From Temnothorax longispinosus (taxonomy: Eukaryota; Arthropoda; Insecta; Hymenoptera; Formicidae): a DNA stretch of 64,000 bases. Made by a program: the position numbers and the translations under genes. Positions within the stretch are counted from its first letter, which is position 1; each line of letters opens with the position of its first letter. The notes under the pieces are model-generated. The model had not been told where the DNA came from. It saw only the letters and a list, made by a program, of their open reading frames with translations, and did not search any database. Location of the stretch: contig NC_092363.1 of NCBI RefSeq assembly GCF_030848805.1, positions 12,816,886 to 12,880,885 on the forward strand. Reading direction: 5' to 3'. Shown piece after piece: positions 1 through 10,419 of the stretch.

Positions 1-403
1 AATTGAAAAGGTTTGTGAGTCATTCGTTTAATTGTAATTAATTAATTATTTTTACACCATGCATTTAGCCGAAATAGATAAATTAATAAAAGTTTTTATA
101 CAGAATCGTTTGTATTTTGTATGAAGAGTTATGAAGTGTGATTAAAAAGGTTTGTGAGTCACCCAGATAATTTTAATTAAATATTTATAAACTCGGTAAT
201 TAGCCGAAATATAGATTTTTAGTTATTCATGTTAAAAGAAGAAGGCGCTAGTGTTCCCGAAGGTCCGTCTGCAATCAGAATTAATATGAACGTTTTAAAA
301 ATTATTTTATACTAAAATAAATAAATATACAGGCTAATAAGCCTGTAGCTATAAGCGATAGTTGCTAATTAAGTTTGTCACTCATATTTCCATCTTGCAG
401 AGG

Positions 404-453
404 ACCTCCGTAACGAGATCAAAGATGTACACCAGCTGTGCAGGGTGAAGAGG
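404..453 (+). other. Exon-like block with splice signals inside the left arm
   Basis: The block follows CCATCTTGCAG and is followed by GTATGTTATC, which are good 3' and 5' splice signals. One frame reads EDLRNEIKDVHQLCRVKR. It could be a further exon of the captured Sec71-like gene, but I do not recognise the peptide with confidence. The mirrored right arm (near 2175-2215) keeps the second half of the block and lacks the acceptor side. Confidence 0.4.
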
Positions 454-504
454 TATGTTATCTCAAACGCCCTTAATTGGGCCACAGCCCAATTAAGAGC
501 GACT

Positions 505-1012
505 CAAATGTCATTACCGCTGAGAAGTACTTTTTGCCATTTGAGTCAGCATGTCAGAGCTAGTCACTACGGATTGTGGTGACACAGCACTGGACTGCCT
601 GCAGAAGTTAATCGCATATAGCCATCTCACTGGCAATGTGCCTGATTCAACGGAGCCTAACAAGCTGCTGATTGTGCGCATTGTCGAGACAATTTGCGGT
701 TGCTTCACCGGTCCACAGACCGATGAGAGTGTGCAGCTGCAGATTATTAAAGCTCTGCTGACTGTAATGACAAGCCAGCATGTGGAGGTATACGAGGGTA
801 CGGTACTGTTAACAATTCGTACTGTTTACAACGTTTACTTGTCGTCGCGCAACCTGGTGAATCAAACAACAGCCTGTGCGACTCTCACGCAGATGATCAA
901 CGTGATCTTCGCGCGAATGGAGACTCAGGCGGAGGAAGAGAACGTGAGGCTTGATGGGGAACATCAGCAGGAGGGTTCTGTCATAGCAAACGGCAAAACG
1001 GAACTGAGCTAA
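505..1012 (+). pseudogene. sec71: Captured fragment of a Sec71/BIG (ARFGEF1/2-type) ARF-GEF gene
   Basis: The translation matches the N-terminal DCB region of the brefeldin A-inhibited ARF guanine-nucleotide exchange factors (BIG1/BIG2 in vertebrates, Sec71 in flies), which activate ARF at the trans-Golgi. Diagnostic blocks are AEKYFLPFE (519-545), ALDCLQKLIAY, RIVETICGCF, QLQIIKALLTVMTSQHVE and NVIFARMETQA. The piece is broken: there is a TAG at 561-563 and a 2-bp gain near 583, after which the frame is open to a TAA at 1010-1012. Only about 165 codons of a protein of roughly 1,650 residues remain, with no Sec7 catalytic domain. It sits between the arms of an inverted-repeat element, so it is a transduplicated gene piece. 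Whether it is transcribed cannot be told. Confidence 0.85.
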
Positions 1013-1263
1013 GTCTTAGTTAGCTAAGTCTAACTAGCTCATCTTCATGAAACTTTACGTTGCGTGCGTCTACTTAATGACGATGGATGTAGAAAGCTTT
1101 TCAAATCACTTTGAGAGCTTTTCAAATCACTTTGAATATCTCATTCCCGCACGGCCTCGAGTGAGGAATCTCTCGCGCATGCGGAATCGGCCATCCGTCG
1201 CACAGATGACGCGCGCGCAATAGGCCACTTTCCACGCACTTTGTAATATAAAATAGGGTGTGT

Positions 1264-1372
1264 AACACGTGCGGGTTGAGAATTGGACACGAGTGCGGGT
1301 GATCGCACTCGCCTTCGGCTCGTGCGTCCACTCCGCACTCGTGTCCAATTCTCAACTTCCCGCACTTGTTAC
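1264..1372. repeat. GC-rich hairpin inside the foldback element
   Basis: TAACACGTGCGGGTTGAGAA at the left pairs with TTCTCAACTTCCCGCACTTG at the right, around a CGCACTCGCCTTCGGCTCG centre. The flanking stretch 1130-1260 is also GC-richer than its AT-rich surroundings. No coding sequence is apparent, and the ORFs through it are by-products of the hairpin. Confidence 0.6.
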
Positions 1373-2583
1373 ACAAATAACTAAAACCACATTACCGAAC
1401 ATATAAAGAAGAATTATGACTTTGAAAATTCGATATTTTATATGTGACGTTATCGAAAAAGTATATTTTTCACATTTCAATGTAATAATTTGTTTATCAA
1501 ATATCTTGAGATATTAAATATTAACTGCGCTACATATTCGCTAAACTCTATAGTTTCGATAGTGCCGATAAAAATACGGAGTCACCGAATATTTAAACAA
1601 AATATTTATGTTAAAAGTTGACTTGAAATGTAGTTTATAGATGAATATTTTTAATGGCAACTTTCAAGGAGTTATTGGCAACGCTGCAAGCTGTGCGCTC
1701 ATGTCACACTTCAGTTCATCATGTACGGTTTATTATCACTTTTATTTTCACAAATTGTCCCTTATTTTTGCCCACATTACTCCTCACTTTATGTTTCTTA
1801 TCACTCATTATTATTATAAAATCTCTCTTTGATAAAAAGAAAATGTCACAATATTCTTTGATTAATGAAATTGACACTTACATTGACACTTTTGTTATCA
1901 ACTTTACATTTTACAATCGGCACTCTGAAAAGCGCAGCGTTGCCATATTGTTCTGACAGTAAAATTTACCGAAAAATGAAAAATTTCTAAATACACATAA
2001 TATTTTCACTTTTTTCTCATAATTAAACATAATAATTAATTATAACTTGATTTTATATAAGTTTAATGCAATATACAAGAGTTTGCTGGAGGCCCTGCTT
2101 AAGCGCTTACAAAATACGCTCCTCCGTGAAAGGAATACCTTAATTGGGTTGTGGCAGGGCGTTTGAGATAACCTGCTCTTCACCCTGCACAGCTGGTACA
2201 TCTTTACAAACTAAATTAGCAACTATCGCTTATAGCTACAGGCTTATTAGCTTGTATATTTATTTATTTCAGTATAAAATAATTTTTAAAACGTTCATAT
2301 TAATTCTGATTGCAGAAGGACCTTCGTGAACACTAGCGCCTTCTTCTTTTTAATTAAAAATCTATATTTCGGCTAATTACCGAGTTTATAAATATTTAAT
2401 TAAAATTATCTGGGTGACTCACAAACCTTTTTAATCACACTTCGTAACTCTTCATCCAAAATACAAACGATTCCGTATAAAAACTTTTATTAATTTATCT
2501 ATTTCGGCTAAATGCATGGTGTAAAAATAATTAATTAATTACAATTAAACGAATGACTCACAAACCTTTTCAATTGCACTTCA

Positions 2584-3914
2584 AAAGTCTTCATACGAAA
2601 TACAAACGATTTCATATGGTAGATTCTTTCCCGGACATTCATTTCCGGTCAAATACATATGAATGGTTTCTACTGGTGCTTTTACTATATAAACTGTTAT
2701 TCGCTATATTAAGTGCATACTCATGTAAATAAATGTACGGACGGTCGTGTGAACGCAACTTTTAAATGCCTCAGAAATTAATCATAGAAAGTTGATAAAA
2801 TTTGAAACTTTTCATTCAGGCATATACAAGTACTACAACATATTAAAAATTCAAAAAAATTGACCAAAAACGTTTCTTTTTATAAAAATTGTAAATTTAT
2901 AATATTAAAGTTTATTCCAAGAATAATTAAATTTTCAATAGGATGATAAGAATATATACATCTATTTATTGAGATAAAATGTTTCCTTATATAATTTAGA
3001 TTTTTTTATGTTCATTACTTATTTCTTCTTAATTATGTTATAGTTTATACGTCAAAAGATAATTTTCATTAAATTTTAGTTAAATTCAATTTAATTAAGC
3101 TTGCAGAATCTTTTTATCACATAGTAATGTTGAAATGCATTTGTGTGTGTGCTAATCAATATAATACATATTTGTATGTGCAACAAAAAATACCTTCTTT
3201 CACCACACGTAATACAAAATATATTTAACATGAGAGAACATACAATCTATCATCTATCACACAAAACATGGCAATTATTCGCATATTATTGTTTTAATAT
3301 AAAACATTTTTATATGATTTGATAGATCATAAAATACACTTTTATGTTATATTACTTAATATATAATCCTATTGCTATCAATTATTGTCAGAGTTCCTTA
3401 TACTTTCTATTAAATTTTTAGTATATAATATAAATAATTATATTTAGAATTAGCTGATTAACTAGTTCTCTATCTAGGAACCGTGATTTATAAAAAAATA
3501 TTATATTGCAATTTTGACTAATGTTTGTCCTCAATTCATGCTTATTACTTTTTGATATTTTACTAACAATTTTAACCATACATTACGACTTTATATTATA
3601 TAATCAGATATTAATGTTCTCAATAATCTATCAAATTATATAAAAAAAATTTTATTTTAAGACAATAATATGCAAGTAAATCAACCATATAATATATATA
3701 TTTTTTGTATATACACGTTTTTATATTGTGACAGATTGTATATTATAAATAAATGAGTTCATACTCTTAATTTCTTAAAATATAATTTAATTTAAAAAAG
3801 AATTAAAAGATAATATATTTCTTTTCAAAGTGGAAAAAATATTTATATCATGAAATATTGATAGTAAAACTTTTATGTATAATTGTTTTTTATTTTTGTT
3901 AAATAAACACTCAC
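2584..3914. other. AT-rich non-coding stretch, probably FHIP intron
   Basis: There is no supported gene, and no open frame above 60 codons on either strand. Composition is strongly AT-rich. It lies between a well-formed FHIP splice donor at 3915 (minus strand) and the foldback element, so it is most simply part of the intron downstream of that exon. Confidence 0.6.
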
Positions 3915-4160
3915 TTGTAACAATGCTGGACCCATAACAGGAATCAGAAAACCCTGATATAAAAATTCAAGTAACTGTTTCTCTATCATTGGATGTGCTA
4001 CTTGCGCAACTGCGTTGCAGAATTCCAGAGAATTCATGAGTTGTGTAAGTGCAGGTAAGTCATTCACGTCGTCCGGTGTCAACTGATGCCAATCATCTGT
4101 TTCAATGTCGAGTTTCCTTGGGAGTAAAGAATAAAGGCCACTCAATCCTGTAGCTAGTAC
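3915..4160 (-). CDS. FHIP: FHIP (FAM160 family) exon with LATGLSGLYS / GFLIPVMGPAL block
   Basis: The exon begins after ATTTATTTAG with VLATGLSGLYSLLPRKLDIE and runs through DDWHQLTPDDV, LMNSLEFCNAVAQVAHPMIE and GFLIPVMGPALLQ, ending at CAA|GTGAGTG. It covers 82 codons. The family continues for several hundred residues beyond this point, but no later exon is found between here and base 1, so the C-terminal half lies outside the window across another long intron. Confidence 0.93.
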
Positions 4161-4254
4161 CTAAATAAATACAAACAATGCTGTTTGTACTACTTTTTTA
4201 CGTACATTTTTGCAAGAATATCTCATTCCAAAGCACAATAATTGCATTATTTAC

Positions 4255-4405
4255 AGGACATATGTTGGAATGGTCAGCGATGTATAATCCAACTTTGTCA
4301 TTTTTTTTTGAAAGTGACATACATAATAACATAGCGTCACGTGCTTGCTGACCAATACCACCTTCTCGATGAACGTGAGGAATTAGTAGATTAAATATAA
4401 TAAAT
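4255..4405 (-). CDS. FHIP: FHIP (FAM160 family) exon with HREGGIGQQARDA motif
   Basis: The exon starts after AACAATTTCAG and ends at CCT|GTAAAT, phase 0. It carries the most recognisable FHIP signature: LLIPHVHREGGIGQQARDA followed by KVGLYIADHSNICP. The intron to the previous exon is only 78 bp and the one to the next is 94 bp, usual sizes for insect genes. No stop or frameshift is seen. Confidence 0.93.
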
Positions 4406-4483
4406 CTGAAATTGTTAATTATTTTCATAAGGATTATACATTCTTATACAGCGCTATTTGTCATAATAAGCACAAATTATTAC

Positions 4484-4735
4484 TTATTCTTCGCAGTTGC
4501 AGTTGGATAAAAAAACAAGTCAAGTAATGCCATATTTTGCATTAAGGCAACACATAGCTGATTCAACAATACTACTAATTTCTTTTCCACTTCTAATGGC
4601 ATAACATCATTTGCACATTCTTCTAACAATCGCAGAAGCGGCCTCGTAACTGGTTCATGTGCAAGAAGAGTACCACTATGTGAAACTAATAACTCGTAAA
4701 GTTTTATTTGTTCCAATCGTACAGCATTATTGAAT
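4484..4735 (-). CDS. FHIP: FHIP (FAM160 family) exon, helical-repeat region
   Basis: The exon follows TTCTTACAG at its 5' side (minus strand) and ends at AATAA|GTAATA. The translation contains RLEQIKLYELLVSHSG, PLLRLLEECANDV and KLVVLLNQLCVALMQNMALL, typical FHIP helices. It ends with two bases (AA) that are completed by A in the next exon (Lys). Its partner exon upstream is about 28.7 kb away. Frame, phases and family order all agree, so I treat it as an active exon and not a duplicate. Confidence 0.9.
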
Positions 4736-4736
4736 C

Positions 4737-5116
4737 TGTAAGAAAATTTCTTATATATAATATATGCAGTAATTTATATATATAATACACATATTTCAAA
4801 ATATATACATATGGATATATAGAATTGTTCTTTCATGTCTAATATGTCATAAATATATCCAAGCATCTTTAAAAAAATGAAATCTTTCGTAAATATTAAA
4901 TTAAATAAGATTAAATAGGTGTAATTTTCAAAGAAATTACTTAAATTTTAACTAAAAAACATCATAACAAATACTATTATTATAAAATATAAAAAGTTAT
5001 TTGCATAAGTAAGATCAGAAAGTTTTTGACTAACATAAGCTTTTGATATGATGCACAGTGTTATCTTTGAGTAGTGATTACTCAAATTCTGATGATATAA
5101 AATTCTGATATATACC

Positions 5117-5156
<40 letters not shown>

Positions 5157-5170
5157 TGTATATATATATA
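4737..5170. other. AT-rich intron end with (TA)n run
   Basis: There is no gene or recognisable element. An (AT)n microsatellite at about 5117-5150 precedes the TIR element. TA-rich sequence is the target for many of the TA-duplicating elements in this window. Confidence 0.5.
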
Positions 5171-5584
5171 TTAGGGTGGCAATACATTTTTTTTCGAAAA
5201 AGTGGTAAAAAACTGCATTTTTCACTCATTTTTACTGCTAAAACTTTTTTAGTTACCTTATTAAAGTACCTGGCCATCAAGTTTGAGGTACAACAAATGA
5301 AACAAAAATGTAAATATAAGTAATTAATGCAATCTTTGGCATAAGATCGTCTATAGCACATATAAAATAATTTAATAAATTTAACCATTTTTTAATCATC
5401 CACGGCTTATAATCTTGTTTTGTAAGTAAATATATCAAACGCCACTTTAGAAAAACATTCTATCATCTTCGAACTAAAGCCTCTCTAAAGTTATATGCTG
5501 TAGCTTAAAAATTAATGGTCGTTAATTGCTTTAAAATATTGCTATTTTATTAAATAGTGCACTTAATGTAATTTTCTACATTAA

Positions 5585-6160
5585 AAATAAGTCGTTTTAT
5601 TTTCGACCCAACTGGCCAATTGAAACAAGATTGCACGACGTTTCGACCGAATTCCGGTCCTTATCAAGTGCTTTAATTCAAGTTACACCGATCCGCATAA
5701 CAAACTTAATTGCATCGTTGACGTGGTGTCCTGACAACGTCAAGACAAACGCAAAACTAAACAAAAGAGAAAATAATACATTTAACAATAGAAAAACTAT
5801 ACAAAATCGTTACAATATCGCGCTGGTCAAAAACAATAAAATCAATTAACACTGTAAAAATTAGTTAAAAGCTTACAATTCTTATGCGTTCCAAAACAAT
5901 TAATTTTATTGTTTTTGACCAGCGCGATATTGTAACGATTTTGTATAGTTTTTCTATTGTTAAATGTATTATTTTCTCTTTTGTTTAGTTTTGCGTTTGT
6001 CTTGACGTTGTCAGGACACCACGTCAACGATGCAATTAAGTTTGTTATGCGGATCGGTGTAACTTGAATTAAAGCACTTGATAAGGACCGGAATTCGGTC
6101 GAAACGTCGTGCAATCTTGTTTCAATTGGCCAGTTGGGTCGAAAATAAAACGACTTATTT
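5585..6160. mobile_element. Foldback MITE with ~265-bp near-perfect arms
   Basis: AAATAAGTCGTTTTATTTTC at the left returns as its reverse complement at the right end. Arms of about 265 bp are separated by a spacer of about 50 bp (5850-5898). Because the arms are almost identical, the same 72-codon open frame appears on both strands, and I do not regard it as a gene. Each arm contains a small structured motif, CTTGATAAG then a GACCG/CGGTC hairpin then CGAAACGTCG (see findings). Confidence 0.8.
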
Positions 6161-6248
6161 TGAATTATTTGCTGGCGACGGAAATTGTTTTGTTTATTTT
6201 TCTATATTAAATCCTTTTATTATTTTAGAAAATTAATTATATTATCAA

Positions 6249-6986
6249 TGGCTACGTTTACACCCAGCGACCTAATCGCGGTCTGACCTATATTGTGACC
6301 CGAAGTAGATCTAGTCATCATTCGTATACACCAAAAGAGACCTAAAAATTGACGGGATCGTATTTGGGATCGCCCTGAATTGCAGCGAATCCGAACAAGC
6401 AAATAAAGCTTTTAGAACGCGTCGCGTGTGATCGCGCGTTTACATTGCAAATGATAACGGCCTATTTCAGGGGGTCGATTGTGTATCTTGAAACGAGGGG
6501 AAAATTACAAAAGTGAACAGATTTTACTAGATTTCGACAAATGAAATCGTAGATACGCTAGTGAATTTCCTCACTTTCGTAATTTTTATTTTATTTCAAG
6601 ATATCGACCCCCAGGTCGGGTCATTGGCTACGTTTACACCCAGCGACCTGATCGCGGCCTGACCTATATTGTGACCCGAAGTAGGTCTAGTCATCATTCG
6701 TTTACACCGAAAGAGACCTAAAAATTGACGGGATCGTATTTGGGATCGCCTGAATTGTAGCAAATCCGAACAAGCAAATAAAGCTTTTAGGACGCGTCGC
6801 GCGTGATCGTGCGTTTACATCGCAAATGATAACGGCCTATTTCAGGTCGGGTCACTAAAATACGCGGCCTGACCTGAAGCCAGGTCTGGTCGCCTATTAA
6901 GTGTTTACAGCAGGCGGCTTAAATAATTTAGGTCGAATTTGAGGTATAGGCCGCGGCCTAAATTCATCAGGGTGTAAACGTAACCA
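6249..6986. mobile_element. MITE with TGGCTACGTTTACACCC termini and internal direct repeat
   Basis: TGGCTACGTTTACACCC at 6249 is mirrored by GGGTGTAAACGTAACCA at 6970-6986. Inside, a unit of about 225 bp starting with the terminal sequence (6249-6475) is repeated directly from 6624, so the left terminus is present twice. The words GCGACCT, GGTCTGACCT and GGTCGGGTCA recur in both orientations. There is no coding capacity. Confidence 0.75.
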
Positions 6987-7264
6987 TTAAGTCTACGTTT
7001 CCCGCAGAAAGTTTTCGTGCATCGCATTTATCAGATTTCATATAGTTTACGCTACAGATGATTGTTTTAATGAATTTTGTATGTACAGTTGGCTACTAAA
7101 AAAATACGCGGCCAATTTCATATGTTGCAACCTTTTTTTTTAGTAGCTGACTATACATAAAAAATTCATTAAAACAATCACCTACCTATAGCGTAAAGCC
7201 GTAAACTATATGAAATCTGATAAATGCGATGCACGAAAACTTCCTGCGGGAAACGTAGACTTAA
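6987..7264. mobile_element. Palindromic MITE (TTAAGTCTACGTTTCCCGC ends)
   Basis: TTAAGTCTACGTTTCCCGC at the left pairs with GCGGGAAACGTAGACTTAA at the right. Arms of about 130 bp lie around a short centre with AAAAAAATACGCGGCC. It abuts the preceding MITE directly. No ORF of interest is present. Confidence 0.75.
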
Positions 7265-7472
7265 TTCAAATAATATATTGATAATATAATTTATTTTAAC
7301 AATAAAAATATTATTTTTCGCTCGTTTGAAGCAAATAAGGCTATGATGAGAAGTAGGACCAGTATACGCGCATTAATCGATGTTACAACAATTTCAACTT
7401 GTATCAAAATTTATTAAATTGACGTTTCGTACCATACTCGGACTTCATCAGAATTGTCAATTAAGCAAATAA

Positions 7473-7863
7473 CACAGGACCACAAAAAAAATTTTTCGGA
7501 AAGCAACTGGGACCGCAGTAGACGATTTTTATAGATTTTGGGTGGCTAAAATCGAAACAAGGCCCCATTTTGCTTTAACACGTCAGGATTTTCAAGAAAG
7601 TAAGGTTATGTAGGTGAAAAACAGCAATTTTTGGCGGTGTAATAGTGTAATCGACAGTTTGTTACAAAAAGGTGTGCTAAACAATTTCAACGCGCAAACA
7701 TGACCTAAAAAAGAAGTTTGCGTGCATGCGCGTGTGTCGCATTGGTTACCGCCGGCGTTAGCGTAACCCAAGATGTACCGCGAGGAGGTCGCACGGTCAG
7801 GTTTACATCTCATTGGGGTGCTTGATTAAAGTGAGTCTCTTTGCCTCCTCACTTCTGTATGTG

Positions 7864-7927
<64 letters not shown>

Positions 7928-7997
7928 ACTTGCAGAGATAAGGACCCCGTAGCTCGTCATTTTTACGGTATTTACCGACTCCAAACCCTCTCTGCTC

Positions 7998-8029
<32 letters not shown>

Positions 8030-8190
8030 CGTCACTTGCAGAGATAAGGACCCCGTAGCTCGTCATTTTTACGGTATTTACCGACTCCAAACCCTCTCTG
8101 CTCAGTGTGAGTGTGTGTGTCACTTGCAGAGATAAGGACCCCGTAGCTCGTCATTTTTACGGTATTTACCGACTCCAAACCCTCTCTGCT

Positions 8191-8221
<31 letters not shown>

Positions 8222-8352
8222 GAGGGGGGGGCGGTGATAATGAGTTTGCAATTTTATAGCGATTAGCACAAAAGAAAAGCCATTCGAAGATTTTTTGAGG
8301 AAAAAAGAATCCGTGCGTATAAAATCGCAAACTCATAATCACCGCCCCCCTC

Positions 8353-8385
<33 letters not shown>

Positions 8386-8460
8386 AGCAAAGAGAGTTTG
8401 GAGTCGGTAAATACCGTAAAAATGACGAGCTACGGGGTCTTTATCTCTGCAAATGACACA

Positions 8461-8516
<56 letters not shown>

Positions 8517-8907
8517 CACATACAAAAGTGAGAGGCAAGGGAACTCACTTTAATCAAGCACCCCAATGAGATGTAAACCCGACCGTGCGACCTCCTCGCG
8601 GTACATCTTGGGTTACGCTAACGCCGGCGGTAACCAATGCGACACACGCGCATGCACGCAAACTTCTTTTTTAGGTCATGTTTGCGCGTTGAAATTGTTT
8701 AGTACACCTTTTTTGTAACGGACTGTCGATTACACTGTTACACCGCCAAAAATCGCTGTTTTTCACCTACATAACCTTACTTTCTTGAAAATCCTGACGT
8801 GTTAGAGCAAAATGGGGCCTTGTTTCGATTTTAGCTACCCAAAATCTATAAAAATCGTCTACTGCGGTCCCAGTTGCTCTCCGAAAAATTTTTTTTGTGG
8901 TCCTGTG
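7473..8907. mobile_element. 1.4 kb palindromic element with TAA target duplication
   Basis: CACAGGACCACAAAA at 7473 is mirrored by TTTTGTGGTCCTGTG ending at 8907, flanked by TAA on both sides (7470-7472, 8908-8910). The uninterrupted target can be read in the other arm of the host palindrome near 10460 as GCAAATAATTAATAAAC (reverse complement), which confirms the boundaries. A 3-bp TWA target is characteristic of PIF/Harbinger elements. The arms contain (GT)n runs and a minisatellite. No transposase is present. Confidence 0.85.
7866..8520. repeat. (GT)n/(CA)n microsatellites and 80-100 bp minisatellite in a palindrome
   Basis: A unit containing CACTTGCAGAGATAAGGACC through CTCTCTGCTCAGTGTGAGTG is repeated three times in the left arm (7927-8195), with (GT)n linkers of different lengths. 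One copy remains in the right arm (8380-8455, inverted). The centre near 8220-8345 pairs GGAGGGGGGGCGGTGATAAT with ATTATCACCGCCCCCCTCC. The open frames here are products of the dinucleotide runs and are not genes. Confidence 0.85.
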
Positions 8908-8955
8908 TAATTAATAAACTAACATATATCGGGATCAAATCGCAATCAATCAAAC

Positions 8956-9138
8956 ATGGAAAAGTACCGCAATCACAAAGTCAAAAAACTTAAACATTGT
9001 AGAACGGTTTCTTTGCAAGTCAATTATGCTCCAGTTAAATTTCCGTTTTTATTAAGTATCATCGTCCCGTGGAGACCCATGCAAGTCCACAATTTCAAAA
9101 GGCACCATACATTTCTGGACCAACTTAGTGGCAACTGA
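8956..9138 (+). CDS. Unrecognised 60-codon basic ORF in palindrome arm (left copy)
   Basis: The frame is ATG to TGA and 60 codons long: MEKYRNHKVKKLKHCRT, then a hydrophobic stretch and IIVPWRPMQVHNFKRHHTF. The mirrored arm (10237-10419, minus strand) encodes the same length with only a few substitutions and no frameshift. I cannot assign it a family. Its preservation could be selection, or simply the recent age of the arms. No promoter or splice signals were identified. Confidence 0.3.
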   Translation: MEKYRNHKVKKLKHCRTVSLQVNYAPVKFPFLLSIIVPWRPMQVHNFKRHHTFLDQLSGN

Positions 9139-9370
9139 ATAAATGTATTTAGATAAGATGATATGATATCGACTCAATAAAATTACAACTCAATAAAAGT
9201 ATAACATCAGACTGGATGAATCCAAGCATTCGGTGATAACAGATCATATTTTTTAAATTATAATTAGGTGTGATTATAATTTAAAATATGATCTGTTATC
9301 ACCGAATGCTTGGATTCATCCAGTCTGATGTTATACTTTTATTCAGTTGTAATTTTATTGAGTCGATATT

Positions 9371-9885
9371 TGTTAGTAAACCGCTCGATGTTTTCGCGCG
9401 CCGCGCCGAGGAGAGCACAAAAAATAGTCAATAGCTCGTGTAAAACGAGACAAGAGTCACTTTATTGAAAGCTGGTTACAATGTCAGATTCGCGTGGAAA
9501 GATCGCACTCGCTATTACACCACTTAGGATTCGCTACGATTCGACTCCGTTTTTCGCTATCAAAAAATACACGTGTCGCGTACGAATTGCTATTAGGGCT
9601 CACTGAGCTCCCGGCCGGAGCAAGCGAAGCGATCGCGGCCGGAACTCCGAACTTTTCCGCGAGGAATTTCGAGACGTGAGAAGCGCTGATTGGCTCCAAA
9701 TCGTCGAGCGACCAGACTATTGGTCGCAGTACGAGCGATCACGCGATGTACACCTGTGGTCCGGGCGCGAGCGAAAACACAAAAAAAAACGGGGGAAAGG
9801 CAAATAAACGCGTTTTGGAGCAAATCGAGCGTTCTCGAATATTCCCAACGCTCGCTTTCACTTTTCGAGCGTTAGATTCTCAACA
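9371..9885 (-). mobile_element. Solo LTR with 5-bp duplication ATATT
   Basis: The 515-bp block reads TGTTGAGAATC...GTTTACTAACA on the minus strand, with TG...CA ends, and is flanked by ATATT at 9366-9370 and 9886-9890. An AATAAA signal lies at about 9459-9466 on that strand. It is much more GC-rich than its host palindrome. No internal retroelement sequence adjoins it, so it is an LTR left by recombination. The 5-bp duplication fits Gypsy or BEL/Pao; the family is not resolved. Confidence 0.8.
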
Positions 9886-9890
9886 ATATT

Positions 9891-10230
9891 ATATCATCTT
9901 ATCTAATGGTTCATGATCTAAGATACATGTATTATCCCAGTCAAAGGTGTGATTATAATTTAAAATATGATCTGTTATCACCGAATGCTTGGATTTATCC
10001 AGTCTGATGTTATACTTTTATTGAGTTGTAATTTTATTGAGTCGATATTATATCATCTTATCTAATGGTTCATGATCTAAGATACATGTATTATCCCAGT
10101 CAAAGGTGTGATTATAATTTAAAATATGATCTGTTATCACCGAATGCTTGGATTCATCCAGTCTGATGTTATATACTTTTATTGAGTTGTAATTTTATTG
10201 AGTCGATATTATATCATCTTATCTAAATAC
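9891..10230. repeat. Tandem ~159-bp units in palindrome centre
   Basis: Units beginning ATCATCTTATCTAATGG start near 9893 and 10052, with a partial third near 10213. Each contains GTGTGATTATAATTTAAAATATGATC and ends GAGTCGATATT. A related inverted copy precedes the solo LTR (9186-9370). They carry no gene. Confidence 0.75.
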
Positions 10231-10236
10231 ATTTAT

Positions 10237-10419
10237 TCAGTTGCCACTAAGTTGGTCCATAAATGTATGGTGCCTTTTGAAATTGTGGACTTGCATGGGT
10301 CTCCACGGGACGATGATACTTAATACAAACGGAAATTTAACTGGAGCATGATTGACTTGCGAAGAAAGCGTTCTACAATGTTTAAGTTTTTTGACTTTGT
10401 GATTGCGGTACTTCTCCAT
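10237..10419 (-). CDS. Unrecognised 60-codon basic ORF in palindrome arm (right copy)
   Basis: This is the mirror copy of the 8956-9138 frame. The differences I see are TV to TL, LQ to SQ, NY to NH, FL to FV and FL to FM. All are single replacements that keep the frame and length. Function is unknown. Confidence 0.3.
   Translation of the reverse strand: MEKYRNHKVKKLKHCRTLSSQVNHAPVKFPFVLSIIVPWRPMQVHNFKRHHTFMDQLSGN

Larger units (their letters stand above)
1..2583. mobile_element. Long inverted-repeat (foldback) element carrying a host gene fragment
   Basis: Positions 1 to about 490 recur in reverse complement at about 2095-2583, and the right arm continues past the point matching base 1, so the left end lies outside the window. 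Each arm contains tandem units of about 147 bp (one begins near 9, the next near 150) marked by GGTTTGTGAGTCA and TTAGCCGAAATA. The left arm holds an exon-like block at 404-453 flanked by TTGCAG and GTATGT. The right arm keeps only part of it, having lost about 42 bp. Between the arms are a Sec71/BIG fragment (505-1012), a GC-rich hairpin (1264-1372) and AT-rich filler. No transposase is visible, so this looks like a non-autonomous element that picked up cellular sequence. Arm similarity was judged by eye. Confidence 0.75.

Noticed and set aside
1122..1376. Arg-rich ORFs of 73-84 codons
   Set aside because: They lie in a GC-rich hairpin region, three overlapping frames are open at once, and none has protein-like conservation.
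5631..6114. Identical 72-90 codon ORFs on both strands
   Set aside because: They exist because the two arms of a foldback MITE are nearly identical. There is no family resemblance, and nothing beyond arm identity suggests selection.
7826..8538. His/Thr- and Val/Cys-rich ORFs
   Set aside because: They are translations of (GT)n/(CA)n microsatellites and of the mirrored minisatellite.
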